Positions 14,525 to 23,262 of a stretch of DNA of 45,782 nucleotides are shown one piece after another. Made by a program: the position numbers and the translations under genes. This DNA is from JAABTL01 sp964465355 (GTDB lineage Bacteria; Deinococcota; Deinococci; Deinococcales; Trueperaceae), in NCBI GenBank assembly GCA_964465355.1, contig CAYXJZ010000019.1, positions 1-45,782 of the forward strand, given 5' to 3'. The notes below the pieces were generated by a model. That model was not told the DNA's origin, did no database searches, and saw nothing but the letters and a program-made list of their open reading frames with translations. Position 1 is the first letter of the stretch, and every line of letters starts with the position of its first letter.

Positions 14525-16897
14525 ATGGAATACCTGCGTGACTTCGACGGCTTGAGCCTGGCCGACCTGCCCCAGGTGGGCGGCAAGAACGCCTCGATCG
14601 GCGAGATGATCTCCGCCTTGAGCGGTGCAGGGGTGCGGGTGCCTGGCGGCTTCGCCACCACGGCTGACGCCTTCCACGAGTTCATGCGGCAGAGTGGCCT
14701 CGCCCAGCGTGTGGCTCAGCGGCTGCAAGGCCTTGACGTGGGCGACGTGGTGGCCTTGGCCGAGGTGGGTCGCGCCATCCGCGAAGAGGTCGCGGGTGAG
14801 CCGCTGCCCGAGGGCTTGCGGCAGGCGGTGGCCACGGCCTACGTGCGCCTTGGTGAAGGCACAGGCGCCGACTTCTCGGTGGCGGTGCGCTCCTCGGCCA
14901 CCGCCGAGGACCTGCCTGAGGCCTCCTTCGCCGGTCAGCAGGAGACCATCCTCAACGTGCGTGGGCTGGACGAGGTGCTGGCTGCCATCCCGCGCATCTT
15001 CGCCTCGCTCTTCACCGACCGGGCCATCGCCTACCGCGTGCACCATGGCTTCGCGCACGAGGAGGTGGCGCTGTCGGTGGGTGTGCAGCGCATGGTGCGC
15101 AGCGACCTTGGCGCCAGCGGCGTGGCCTTCACCCTCGACACCGAGTCGGGCTTCCGCGAGGCGGTCTTCATCACCGCCGCCTACGGCTTGGGCGAGCTGC
15201 TGGTGCAAGGCTCGGTGGAGCCGGACGAGGCCTACCTCTACAAGCCCGCGCTGCGCTCCGGCCGTCGGGCGGTGCTCTCCAAGCGCCTGGGCCACAAGGG
15301 CCGCAAGATGGTCTACGCCCAGGCCGGCGAGGAGGGCACGGTGCGCACCGTGGAGGTGCCGGAGGCCGAGCGGCGGGCCTTCTGCCTGAGCGACGATGAG
15401 CTGGCCGAACTGGGTCGACAGGCGCTGGCCATCGAGGACCATTACGGTCGGCCCATGGACATCGAGTGGGCCAAGGACGGCGCCGACGGCCTGCTCTACA
15501 TCCTGCAGGCCCGACCCGAGACCGTGGAGAGCCGCAGCGGCCGGGTGCTGGAGCGCTACCGCCTGCGCGAACCTGGGCCAGTGCTGGCCACCGGCCGGGC
15601 CGTCGGTGCCCGCATCGGCAGCGGCCGGGCTCGCATCATCCACAGCAGCGCCCAGATGGCCGAGTTGCAGGCCGGCGAGGTGCTGATCACCGACATGACA
15701 GACCCCGACTGGGAACCGGTCATGACCCGCGCCTCGGCCATCGTCACCAACCGCGGCGGTCGCACCTGCCACGCCGCCATCGTGGCGCGCGAGCTGGGCA
15801 TCCCGGCCGTGGTGGGCTGCGGTGACGCCACCGAGACCGTGCCAGACGGCCAGACGGTGACCGTGTCATGCGCCGAGGGCGATGAGGGCTACGTCTACCA
15901 GGGCGCCGTCCCCTTCGACGTGCAGCGCATCGAGCTGGACCGCATGCCCGAGCTGCCGCTCAAGGTGATGATGAACGTCGCCAGCCCGGAGCGTGCCTTC
16001 TCCTTCGCCAGGCTGCCGCACGCCGGCGTGGGCCTGGCGCGCATCGAGTTCGTGGTGAACAACGCCATCGGCGTCCACCCGCGGGCGCTGCTGGAGGTGG
16101 ACGAGCTGCCCGAGGACCTGCGCGCGCAGGTGCTCGAGCGCTGCGCCGGCTACCCCAGCCCGCGCGAGTTCTACGTGAGCAAGCTGGCCGAGGGCGTCGC
16201 CACCATCGCCGCCGCCTTCGCGCCCGAGCCGGTCATCGTCCGCCTCTCGGACTTCAAGAGCAACGAGTACGCCCACCTGTTGGGCGGCACCCGCTTCGAG
16301 CCCACCGAAGAGAACCCCATGATCGGCTGGCGCGGCGCCTCGCGCTACCGCACGCCCAGCTTCCTGGCCAGCTTCGCGTTGGAATGCGAGGCGCTGTTGC
16401 GCGTGCGTCAGGAGATCGGGCTGGACAACGTGCAGGTCATGGTGCCCTTCGTGCGCACCGTTGGTGAGCTGCAGGAGGTGCTGGCGATCATGGCCGATCA
16501 TGGGCTGGAGCGCGGTCGCGACGGCCTGAAGGTCATCATGATGTGCGAGGTGCCCTCCAACGCCGTGTTGGCCGCGGACTTCCTCGAGCACGTCGACGGC
16601 TTCTCCATCGGCTCCAACGACCTCACCCAGCTCACCTTGGCCATCGACCGCGATTCCGGGCTGGTCGCCGATCTCTTCGACGAGCAGGACCCGGCGGTGC
16701 TGGCCCTGATCGCTCAGGCCATCGCGGCCGCCAAGGCGGCGGGCAAGTACATCGGCATCTGCGGTCAGGGGCCCTCCGACCATCCCGCCTTCGCCCGCTG
16801 GCTGCTGGAGCGGGGCATCGACAGCGTGTCGCTGAACCCCGACTCGGTGCTGGAGACCTGGCTGTTCCTGGCGGGGGAGACCGCGGGCGAGGCCTGA
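14525..16897 (+). CDS. ppsA: phosphoenolpyruvate synthase
   Basis: Makes PEP from pyruvate and ATP (releasing AMP and Pi), the entry to gluconeogenesis when amino acids are the carbon source. The 790 residues show the N-terminal ATP-grasp domain (VGGKNASIGEM; AVRSSATAEDLPEASFAGQQ), the swivelling phosphohistidine domain (GGRTCHAAIVARELGIPAVVG, catalytic His416), and the C-terminal PEP/pyruvate barrel with the acid/base Cys746 in ICGQGPSDHP. The length matches E. coli PpsA. I start at the ATG at 14525 (MEYLRDFDGLSL); the 49 codons open upstream are unlike the family. AAGGAAGG lies about 12 nt upstream. It is divergent from its regulator gene ppsR. Confidence 0.96.
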   Translation: MEYLRDFDGLSLADLPQVGGKNASIGEMISALSGAGVRVPGGFATTADAFHEFMRQSGLAQRVAQRLQGLDVGDVVALAEVGRAIREEVAGEPLPEGLRQAVATAYVRLGEGTGADFSVAVRSSATAEDLPEASFAGQQETILNVRGLDEVLAAIPRIFASLFTDRAIAYRVHHGFAHEEVALSVGVQRMVRSDLGASGVAFTLDTESGFREAVFITAAYGLGELLVQGSVEPDEAYLYKPALRSGRRAVLSKRLGHKGRKMVYAQAGEEGTVRTVEVPEAERRAFCLSDDELAELGRQALAIEDHYGRPMDIEWAKDGADGLLYILQARPETVESRSGRVLERYRLREPGPVLATGRAVGARIGSGRARIIHSSAQMAELQAGEVLITDMTDPDWEPVMTRASAIVTNRGGRTCHAAIVARELGIPAVVGCGDATETVPDGQTVTVSCAEGDEGYVYQGAVPFDVQRIELDRMPELPLKVMMNVASPERAFSFARLPHAGVGLARIEFVVNNAIGVHPRALLEVDELPEDLRAQVLERCAGYPSPREFYVSKLAEGVATIAAAFAPEPVIVRLSDFKSNEYAHLLGGTRFEPTEENPMIGWRGASRYRTPSFLASFALECEALLRVRQEIGLDNVQVMVPFVRTVGELQEVLAIMADHGLERGRDGLKVIMMCEVPSNAVLAADFLEHVDGFSIGSNDLTQLTLAIDRDSGLVADLFDEQDPAVLALIAQAIAAAKAAGKYIGICGQGPSDHPAFARWLLERGIDSVSLNPDSVLETWLFLAGETAGEA

Positions 16898-16935
16898 GCA
16901 CGAAGCCGGTTGCCTTCGCCGGCATCGCCCTACGG

Positions 16936-16941
16936 TAGGCT
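16936..16941 (+). promoter_or_regulatory. candidate -10 for a leaderless serine-hydrolase mRNA
   Basis: TAGGCT ends 8 nt before the ATG at 16950 and no Shine-Dalgarno is present, so transcription should start at or next to the start codon. TTGCCT lies 20 nt upstream. Confidence 0.5.
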
Positions 16942-16949
16942 GCCGCCCC

Positions 16950-18362
16950 ATGGAACCCCCATCTCCTGACTGGCGTCCCCGTTTCGAGTCCCACCTCCGC
17001 TCGCTCCAGGCCAGGACGGGGGTGCCGGGCGTCGCCGTCTCCATCTTCACGGCCGACGAGGTGCTGCTCTCAGCGGGCTACGGCCACCGCGACCGCGAGG
17101 CCGGCACCCCGGTCACCGAGGACACCATCTTCGGCATCGCCTCCATCACCAAGTCCTTCACCAGCCTGGCGGTGCTGCAGCTGGCCTCGGAGGGCCGCCT
17201 CAGCGTCGACGACCGCGTCGACAAGCACCTGCCCTTCACCCTATGGCAGGGCCGCGAGCCCGCCCTGGTGCATCACTTCATGAACAACAGCTCCGGCTTG
17301 CCGCCCATGCCGACGATGGACTGGGTCCGCTCGGCGAGCCAGGTCGGCGACCCGGTCAACGCGCCGACGGAGGCCGCAGAGCCGCCGCCGGACGTGACCA
17401 GCTTCGAGCGGCTCATCGCATGGATCGACGCGAACGTCGAACTGCTCGACCCGCCGGGGACCACCTTCAGTTACTCCAACGACGCCTTCTGCCTGCTGGG
17501 GGCCATCGTCGAAGGCATCTCCGGCATGAGCTTCGACCGCTACGTGGAGCGGCATATCCTGCAGCCCTTGGGCATGAGCCGCAGCACCTTCGACCTGGCG
17601 ACCGTGCTGGCCGACCCCGATCACACCCAGCTCTACGCCAAGGACGAGAGCGGCGCGGTGATGCCATCGCCCCAGTGGCAGTCCACCGGTCGCTTCCTCG
17701 GCGGCGGCATGTTGAAGTCCACCCTGGCCGACCTGCGCCGCTACGTGCGCTACCTCATGGACCCGCAGCAGGCTGGCAGGCTGGGCGTCGACCCCAAGCT
17801 GGCCGAGGCCATGCGAAGCAGCCACATCCTCGCCGGCCCCGGCCAAGGCTATGCCTACGGCCTGAGCCGCCGCGACGATCACCTCGGTCTGACGCTCATC
17901 GGCCACGGCGGCAGCCTGAAGGGTGTCTCCAGCCAGATCGGCTGGGTGCCCGAACTGGGCATCGGCGGGGTGGTGCTGTCCAACCTGGCCGGCATCCCAT
18001 CCGAGGGCATCTGGGTCTCCGGGGTCAACGCCGTCGCCGGCCTGCCGATCGACACGCCCAGCTACCGTCCCGAGCCCCAGCCTGTGCCGCGGGAGGAGAT
18101 CGACCCCCTGCTCGGCCGCTACGCCTCCGGCGAGCCTTATGGCCGCGTCCACCTCTACCGCGACAGGGCCGGCGAGTTGCGGGCTGCCGTCGGGGTGCCG
18201 GTGGAGGACGTGCCGGCTACCGTCGTCAGCCGTGACGAACTGGCCCTGCGCTTCGCGGAGCGCACCGCGCCCCTCACCGTCATGCGGCACCCAGACGGCA
18301 GCGTCCGCGGGGTGCACTACGGCCTGCGGGCTTTGTTGCGGCAGGAGGCGGCTGCGGCGTGA
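16950..18362 (+). CDS. beta-lactamase-fold serine hydrolase (class C/EstB-like)
   Basis: 470 residues of the serine beta-lactamase-like superfamily. The nucleophile motif SITK (Ser65, Lys68), the second motif YSN in FSYSNDAF and the third HGGS in GHGGSLKG are all present at normal spacing. There is no signal peptide or membrane anchor, so a cytoplasmic esterase or peptidase is more likely than an antibiotic-degrading enzyme or periplasmic penicillin-binding protein. A roughly 100-residue C-terminal domain follows the catalytic part, as in many such esterases. Substrate unknown. It follows ppsA by 52 nt but has its own putative leaderless promoter. Confidence 0.88.
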   Translation: MEPPSPDWRPRFESHLRSLQARTGVPGVAVSIFTADEVLLSAGYGHRDREAGTPVTEDTIFGIASITKSFTSLAVLQLASEGRLSVDDRVDKHLPFTLWQGREPALVHHFMNNSSGLPPMPTMDWVRSASQVGDPVNAPTEAAEPPPDVTSFERLIAWIDANVELLDPPGTTFSYSNDAFCLLGAIVEGISGMSFDRYVERHILQPLGMSRSTFDLATVLADPDHTQLYAKDESGAVMPSPQWQSTGRFLGGGMLKSTLADLRRYVRYLMDPQQAGRLGVDPKLAEAMRSSHILAGPGQGYAYGLSRRDDHLGLTLIGHGGSLKGVSSQIGWVPELGIGGVVLSNLAGIPSEGIWVSGVNAVAGLPIDTPSYRPEPQPVPREEIDPLLGRYASGEPYGRVHLYRDRAGELRAAVGVPVEDVPATVVSRDELALRFAERTAPLTVMRHPDGSVRGVHYGLRALLRQEAAAA

Positions 18363-18395
18363 GCCCGGAACCTCCGTAGGGTCGTAGGCGCTCGC

Positions 18396-18401
18396 TACAC
18401 T
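18396..18401 (+). promoter_or_regulatory. candidate -10 of the STAND/BTAD regulator
   Basis: TACACT, 12 nt before the ATG at 18414, in a 51-nt gap after the hydrolase gene. No Shine-Dalgarno is visible, so a very short leader is predicted. Confidence 0.35.
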
Positions 18402-18413
18402 GAGTCCACGACC

Positions 18414-21131
18414 ATGCTGGCCCAACGCCCCCGGATCGGTCCCCACCTCCATCCCCGCCCAAGGCTGCTGGGCCGTATGCCCGACAGCCCAGGCTGGGTG
18501 GTGTGGCTGGAGGCGCCGTACGGCTACGGCAAGAGCGTGCTGGCTGCCCAATGGGCGCAGGCCATGGAGACCGAGGGCTGGCGGGTGCGTTGGTTGAGCG
18601 TGGCGGGCCGCGGCCTGCGCCAGGCCTTGGCGCTGCTGCTCGACCTGCCACGGGACAGCGACTGGCCGGCTCTGCGCGAGGCGCTGTGGGTGGGCGACGT
18701 GCTGCTGGTGGTCGAAGACCTGGACGAGACGGACGAGATCACCCCGCTGCTCAGCGGCATGGGTGGGCTGCTGCTGCTGGCCAGCCGCGGGCACCTGAGC
18801 TCCCAGGAACTGCCGCGCCTGCTCACCCAAGGCCGCTTGCTGCACCTGCAGACCGCCGACCTCGGCTTCACGCTGGAGGAGGCCATGGGGCTGTTCGACG
18901 ACCCGGCCTTGGCCAAAGCCGCTTGGGCCAGCTCTGCAGGCTGGGCCCTGCCGCTGCACTTCTCGGCGCTGCGCGGCGAGGCCATGGACCCGGAAGCCCT
19001 GGCCGAAGGGGTGCGCGACAGCCTCGGGTCGGAGGCCTGGCAGGAAGCGCTGTGGATGGCAGCCCTGCCGTACCTGCCGCAGGGCGCCGCAGACGAGACC
19101 TCGAGGAAGCTGGCCGCCGCCGGCTTCTGCCAGGAGATCGAAGCGGGGTACCGCATGCATGCCCTGGTGGCCGAAGCCCTGCTGCGTGCCTACCCGCATG
19201 AGGTGGCCGCCGTCGTCCTCCGAGAGCGGCAGCGGCTGCCGCTGGAGATGCAGGCCGAGTCGCTGGCGCGCTCCGGCCAGCTTCGCGCCCTCAGCGAGCT
19301 GATCGAGAACGACCCCGTGCCCGGTCGCCTCGGCAGCCTCGACCCTGCCGGCTTGCTGCGCTGGGACGCGCTCTGCGTGGGCGAGCCTGGGCCCGGCCGG
19401 CTGCTCTCCCGCGCATGGGCGCAGTCGGTGCTCGGCATGGTCGAGGAGACCATGGCCTCGCAGAACGCCGTGCTCGATCACCCCGATGCGCAGCCCGACC
19501 AGCTGCTGGCCGCCATCGGCTGGCGCCTCTTCGAGATGAGGCCGGAGCAGGCCGAGGAGGCCGAAGCGCTGCTCGTCCGCGCCCAAGCGCCCTTGGCCGC
19601 TGTCTCGCCGCGCTCCGCCGCCGCCTTCCTGGCCAACGCCAGCATCTTCCACTACAAGCGCCAGGACTGGCTCGAGGTGGCAGCCATGCAGGAACGGGCG
19701 TTGGCTCTGCTGGAAGGGCTGGACGAGGTGGAGCGGCACACCTCGGTGCTGCGCCATCGGCTGGCCGAGGTGCGCTGGGAGCTGCACGGGGAGTTGCTGG
19801 CGTACATCGAGGCCTCAGAGCGTCAGCACCGCGCCCAGGCAGGGGTCAGCCCCTACAACGCTGCCGTAGCGCAGCATGCGCTCGGCGTCTTCCGCGATCT
19901 CATCGGTGACCCCCGTGCCGACGAGCACTTCCAGGCGGCCGAGGCGGCGGGCGAGCACAACCGCTTCACGGCGCTGAGCGCCGCGGCCGAGCGTGCCTGC
20001 ATGCAAGGGCGGACCGAGGCCTTCGCCGAGCTGGTGACCCGCTTCGGCCCCTGGCGCGACAGCTTCCCGGAGATGGACCAGCACCTGCATGAACTGTGGG
20101 CCAGGAGCCTACGGCTGAAGGGCCTGCCGCAGGAGGCGCTGGACGTGCTTGCCGGTCAGGCGGGCCTGGCGGTGGCAGGGGAGAGGGCCTTGGCCTTGCA
20201 CGCGCTCGGTCGTGAGCAGGAGGCGCGGCAGGCCTTGCCCGATCCCGAGCTCAGTCCGCTGCGCCTGACGCGGCTGCAGCTGCTGGCTGCCCGCTACCGG
20301 TTGGAGCGTCGGCCGGAGGACCTGGAGAGCCTGCTGAGTGCCACGGACGTCGGGGCCAGGCTGTTGCCTGCGCTGCTGCCGTTGGCCACGTTGCCGGATG
20401 ACCGGCCCGAGCTGAGCGATGCTTACCCCCTGCCCGAGGTGCTGGCGTCGCGTTGGGAGGCGGCCGTCGCTCGTCGCGACGAGCAGATCCCGCCTCTGCG
20501 CGTCGAGATGCTAGGCGTCTGGCGGGTGCGGCTGCTGGGCGAGGAGGTGGCGCTCACCGAGCGGCAGCGGGAGATGCTCAGCCTGATGGCCTTGGGCTTG
20601 GACCGTGAGGCCATCGGTGAGGCCATGTGGCCGGAGGTCGAGGCGGCCAAGGTGAGGAACAACCTGCACGTGCAGCTCACCATGATGCGGCGCGTGTTGG
20701 AGCCATGGGGGCGCCGGACCTACCTCGGCAGGGGCGGCTTGGAGAGGACGGACGTCGACCTGTGGCGCCTGCGCCAGGCGCTGTCCGACGGCGACGCGGC
20801 CGCGGTGATCAGGCTGTACCGCGAGCCGCTGGCGCCGGGCGTGGAGTCCTCTCGCATGGCCGAGGCGCGTGAAGAACTGCGTGCCCTGGTGCTGGGCAGC
20901 TACAAGCGGGCGGCGCTGATCGCCGACCCGGTGACGGCGCTCGACTTCCTCGACGCCGCCCTGCGCATCGACCCATTGGACGAGGAGGCCCTGTCGGCCT
21001 CACTGGGAAAACTCAGCGCCTTGGGCAGGACCCGCGAAGCGCAGCGGCGTTTCCAGGATTTCGCCCGCCTGCTGCAACAGGAGACGGGCATGGAGCCCTT
21101 GCCTGGGACGAGGGCCGCGCTCAACGCATGA
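18414..21131 (+). CDS. large STAND-type ATPase regulator with C-terminal wHTH-BTAD module
   Basis: 905 residues. The N-terminal third looks like a MalT-type NTPase: Walker A APYGYGKS (34-41) and Walker B LLVVEDLDE. The middle (about 280-640) is alanine/leucine-rich helical repeat, probably TPR-like. The C-terminal 230 residues resemble the SARP/AfsR arrangement: a winged helix (VEMLGVWRVRLLGEEVALTERQREMLSLMALG...REAIGEAMWPEV) followed by a bacterial transcriptional activation domain (LWRLRQALSDGDAAAVIRLYREPLAPG...). Order is thus ATPase, repeats, DNA-binding, BTAD, unlike AfsR, which begins with the DNA-binding part. Such proteins are usually ligand-gated activators. Its target is unknown; the adjacent minus-strand peptide gene and ABC importer are candidates by position only. 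Confidence 0.82.
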   Translation: MLAQRPRIGPHLHPRPRLLGRMPDSPGWVVWLEAPYGYGKSVLAAQWAQAMETEGWRVRWLSVAGRGLRQALALLLDLPRDSDWPALREALWVGDVLLVVEDLDETDEITPLLSGMGGLLLLASRGHLSSQELPRLLTQGRLLHLQTADLGFTLEEAMGLFDDPALAKAAWASSAGWALPLHFSALRGEAMDPEALAEGVRDSLGSEAWQEALWMAALPYLPQGAADETSRKLAAAGFCQEIEAGYRMHALVAEALLRAYPHEVAAVVLRERQRLPLEMQAESLARSGQLRALSELIENDPVPGRLGSLDPAGLLRWDALCVGEPGPGRLLSRAWAQSVLGMVEETMASQNAVLDHPDAQPDQLLAAIGWRLFEMRPEQAEEAEALLVRAQAPLAAVSPRSAAAFLANASIFHYKRQDWLEVAAMQERALALLEGLDEVERHTSVLRHRLAEVRWELHGELLAYIEASERQHRAQAGVSPYNAAVAQHALGVFRDLIGDPRADEHFQAAEAAGEHNRFTALSAAAERACMQGRTEAFAELVTRFGPWRDSFPEMDQHLHELWARSLRLKGLPQEALDVLAGQAGLAVAGERALALHALGREQEARQALPDPELSPLRLTRLQLLAARYRLERRPEDLESLLSATDVGARLLPALLPLATLPDDRPELSDAYPLPEVLASRWEAAVARRDEQIPPLRVEMLGVWRVRLLGEEVALTERQREMLSLMALGLDREAIGEAMWPEVEAAKVRNNLHVQLTMMRRVLEPWGRRTYLGRGGLERTDVDLWRLRQALSDGDAAAVIRLYREPLAPGVESSRMAEAREELRALVLGSYKRAALIADPVTALDFLDAALRIDPLDEEALSASLGKLSALGRTREAQRRFQDFARLLQQETGMEPLPGTRAALNA

Positions 21132-21164
21132 GGGCCGCCCTCTGCAGTTGAGGGCGCACCCTCA
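21130..21164. terminator. two adjacent GAGGG/CCCTC hairpins between convergent genes
   Basis: GAGGGC (21130-21135), one base, GCCCTC (21137-21142) is a perfect inverted repeat over the regulator stop codon. TGAGGG (21149-21154), CGCA, CCCTCA (21159-21164) follows and includes the stop of the minus-strand peptide gene. They are placed to end both transcripts. No U-tract is seen; a third GAGGGC lies at 21171. Confidence 0.5.
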
Positions 21165-21251
21165 GCGGATGAGGGCGACCAGGAGCACCGTGAACACCAC
21201 GACGATGCCGATCACGTCGGACGCCGTGGCGCTCTTGTCCTGCCGCTTCAT
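21162..21251 (-). CDS. 29-residue single-span membrane peptide
   Basis: Reads MKRQDKSATASDVIGI followed by VVVFTVLLVALIR: a short charged N terminus and a hydrophobic helix from about residue 13 to 28 ending in Arg. A strong Shine-Dalgarno AGGAGG lies 8-9 nt before the ATG at 21251. The frame ends at a TGA inside a hairpin. It has its own leader with two inverted repeats and a TAGATT hexamer, which makes chance less likely. I recognise no family. It lies between the STAND/BTAD regulator (convergent) and the peptide ABC importer (same strand, upstream of this gene). It may be a small membrane regulator of a larger membrane protein; that is speculation. Confidence 0.6.
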   Translation of the reverse strand: MKRQDKSATASDVIGIVVVFTVLLVALIR

Positions 21252-21288
21252 CTTCGCAGCCTCCTTCCCAAAGCCTGTATGTCGTTCT

Positions 21289-21337
21289 GGGACCGAAGCT
21301 CCTGGTCCCGCTGTCGACCTTCTGGTACCCAGAATCT
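21289..21337 (-). promoter_or_regulatory. structured leader of the small membrane peptide gene
   Basis: On the minus strand a TAGATT hexamer (21337-21332) overlaps a perfect dyad with arms TTCTGG and CCAGAA around 3 nt (21333-21319). Further down, GGGACC and GGTCCC arms (21308-21303 and 21294-21289) with an 8-nt loop form a 6-bp stem about 40 nt before the ATG. The first dyad could be an operator at the promoter, the second an RNA hairpin in the leader. Confidence 0.4.
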
Positions 21338-21424
21338 AAGACCTCGCTCCAGGAAGGGCGCCGGATACGTCACACCTGCGGATGTGGGATGGAGCGAAGT
21401 GGGGTAGGGCGCCGCTCGTCGTGC

Positions 21425-22264
21425 TCAGGTCTGCGCGCCGCGCAGGGCTGGATCGAGCAGGTCACGAAGGCTGTCGCCCAACAGGTTGAAACCGAACGAT
21501 GCCACCAGGATGGCCAGCCCGGAGAAGACCGAGGTCCAGGGCGAGAGCAGCAGGTAGTCGCGGCTGTCGGAGAGCATCAATCCTAGCGACGGCGTGGGTG
21601 GCTGCGTGCCAAGCCCGAGGAAGGACAGCGAGGCTTCGACCAGGATGGCGGTGGACAACGACACGGTCAGCTGCACCATCAGTGGCGCGGTGATGTTGGG
21701 CAGCACATGCCGCAGGATGATGCGCGGGGCACGGGCGCCCAAGGCCCTGGCCGAGGCCACGTAGTCCCAGGCGAGCACCGTCAGCGCCGGTCCCCTGGCC
21801 AGTCGCGCGAAGATGGGGGTGTAGACCAGGCCGATGGCCAGTGCGGTGTTCATGCTCCCCGGCCCCAGCACAGCCAGCACGGCGATGGCGAGCAGGATGA
21901 TGGGGAAGGCCAGCAGGATGTCCATCAGGCGCATGATGATGCGGTCGACCCAACCGCCTGCGTAGGCCGCGGTCAGGCCGGCGACGGTGCCGACCAGGGT
22001 GGCCATGAGCACGGCGGCCAGCGCCACCGAGACGCTGGTGCGGTAGCCGTGGATGATGCGGCTGTACAGATCACGCCCGAAGTTGTCGGTGCCAAGCCAG
22101 TGGCTGGCGCTTGGCCCTTGGAAGCGCGAGCGGATCGACTGCGCCAAGGGGTCATGGGTGGCCAGCAGCGGCGCCAGCAGCGTGGCCAGCAGCACCAGCA
22201 CGCAGAGCACAAGGCCGATGAAGCCGATGCGGTTGGCCAGCAGTCGCTGCAGCAAGCGGCGCAT
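21425..22264 (-). CDS. peptide-type ABC transporter permease, DppC/OppC class
   Basis: Inner-membrane subunit of a binding-protein-dependent importer. The 279 residues begin with one helix (IGLVLCVLVLLATLLAPLLA), then the N1 motif GPSASHWLGTDNFGRDLYSRIIHG typical of DppC/OppC, four or five more helices and the EAA loop (YVASARALGARAPRIILRHVLPN). It starts at the ATG at 22264, overlapping the upstream permease stop by one base (TGATG). No ATPase gene follows; the next features downstream are the small peptide gene and the STAND regulator. Confidence 0.92.
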   Translation of the reverse strand: MRRLLQRLLANRIGFIGLVLCVLVLLATLLAPLLATHDPLAQSIRSRFQGPSASHWLGTDNFGRDLYSRIIHGYRTSVSVALAAVLMATLVGTVAGLTAAYAGGWVDRIIMRLMDILLAFPIILLAIAVLAVLGPGSMNTALAIGLVYTPIFARLARGPALTVLAWDYVASARALGARAPRIILRHVLPNITAPLMVQLTVSLSTAILVEASLSFLGLGTQPPTPSLGLMLSDSRDYLLLSPWTSVFSGLAILVASFGFNLLGDSLRDLLDPALRGAQT

Positions 22265-23217
22265 CAGGCGGCGTACTCCACCCGCGGGTCGATCAGGGCG
22301 TAGGTCAGGTCCACCAGCAGGTTGACCAGGACGAAGACGGCGGTGACCACCAGGATGACGCCCTGCACCAACGGGTAGTTGCGCTCGTTGATGGCGCCGA
22401 TGACGAGGCGGCCGAGGCCGGGCATGGCGAAGACCTGCTCGATGACCACAGCACCCGACAGCAGGTAGCCCAACTGCACGCCGATGACGGTGATGGTGGG
22501 GATCATCGCGTTGCGCAGAGCATGCTTGTACAGCAGCGTGCGTCTTCCCAAGCCCTTGGACCGGCCAGTGCGGATGTAGTCGCTGCCAAGCACTTCCAGA
22601 AGGCTGGAGCGCAGGATGCGGGTCAGACCGGCGATCATCGGCAGTGCAACGGCGATGACCGGCAGCGCCATGCGCGAGAGGTTGCCCATCGGGTCTTCAC
22701 TGAAGGGCACGTAGCCGATCGTTGGCCAGCGGGGCAGGTAGATGGATACGAAGTAGAGCATCAGCACGCCCACCCAGAACGAAGGCAGGGTGAGGCCGAG
22801 GATGGTGAGCACGCGCACAGCACCGTCGGCCGCCGAGCCCCGCGCCGATGCCGAGAGGATGCCGATGGGGAAGGACACCACCAGCGCCACCAACAGCGAT
22901 AGGCCGGTGAGCTCCAGCGTCACAGGCAGTCTGCCCATGATCTCATCGGCAACGGGGCGGCCGGTCCAGATGCTCTGGCCGAGGTCACCGCGTAGCAGGT
23001 CCGTGAACCAGTTCCAGTACTGATGGTAGATGGGCAGGTGGAGGCCGAGCGAACGGCGCAGCACCTCCACCCGCTCGGGGGTGATGTCGGTGTTGGCGCC
23101 CAGCATGATCAACACGGCGTCGCCCGGGATCAGGCGGATCATGAGGAACACCAACACCGACACCCCGAAGAGCACGAACAGGAGATCGAGCAGGCGGCGG
23201 ACGACGTAGCCCGTCAC
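22264..23217 (-). CDS. peptide-type ABC transporter permease, DppB/OppB class
   Basis: 317 residues with the DppB layout: an N-terminal helix (LLDLLFVLFGVSVLVFLMIRLIPGD), a periplasmic loop (YHQYWNWFTDLLRGDLGQSI) and five helices around the EAA loop DYIRTGRSKGLGRRTLLYKHALRNAMIP. The start is GTG at 23217 with a weak AGGACGA upstream. It is second in the operon behind the solute-binding protein, separated by a 79-nt gap that holds two tandem hairpins, likely to lower permease expression relative to the binding protein. Confidence 0.93.
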   Translation of the reverse strand: MTGYVVRRLLDLLFVLFGVSVLVFLMIRLIPGDAVLIMLGANTDITPERVEVLRRSLGLHLPIYHQYWNWFTDLLRGDLGQSIWTGRPVADEIMGRLPVTLELTGLSLLVALVVSFPIGILSASARGSAADGAVRVLTILGLTLPSFWVGVLMLYFVSIYLPRWPTIGYVPFSEDPMGNLSRMALPVIAVALPMIAGLTRILRSSLLEVLGSDYIRTGRSKGLGRRTLLYKHALRNAMIPTITVIGVQLGYLLSGAVVIEQVFAMPGLGRLVIGAINERNYPLVQGVILVVTAVFVLVNLLVDLTYALIDPRVEYAA

Positions 23218-23262
23218 CGGGTCGTCCTAGTCGTCGCGCCGCCTGCCGTCGTCATGTCTTAG

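Noticed and set aside
16905..16923. GCCGG-N9-CCGGC stem after ppsA as a terminator
   Set aside because: Only 5 bp, a large loop and no U-tract; such stems are frequent by chance at this GC content.
17241..19787. 848-codon minus-strand frame opposite the serine hydrolase and BTAD regulator
   Set aside because: It spans two good plus-strand genes and the gap between them, is low-complexity (Gln, Gly, His, Ala) and has no start signal.
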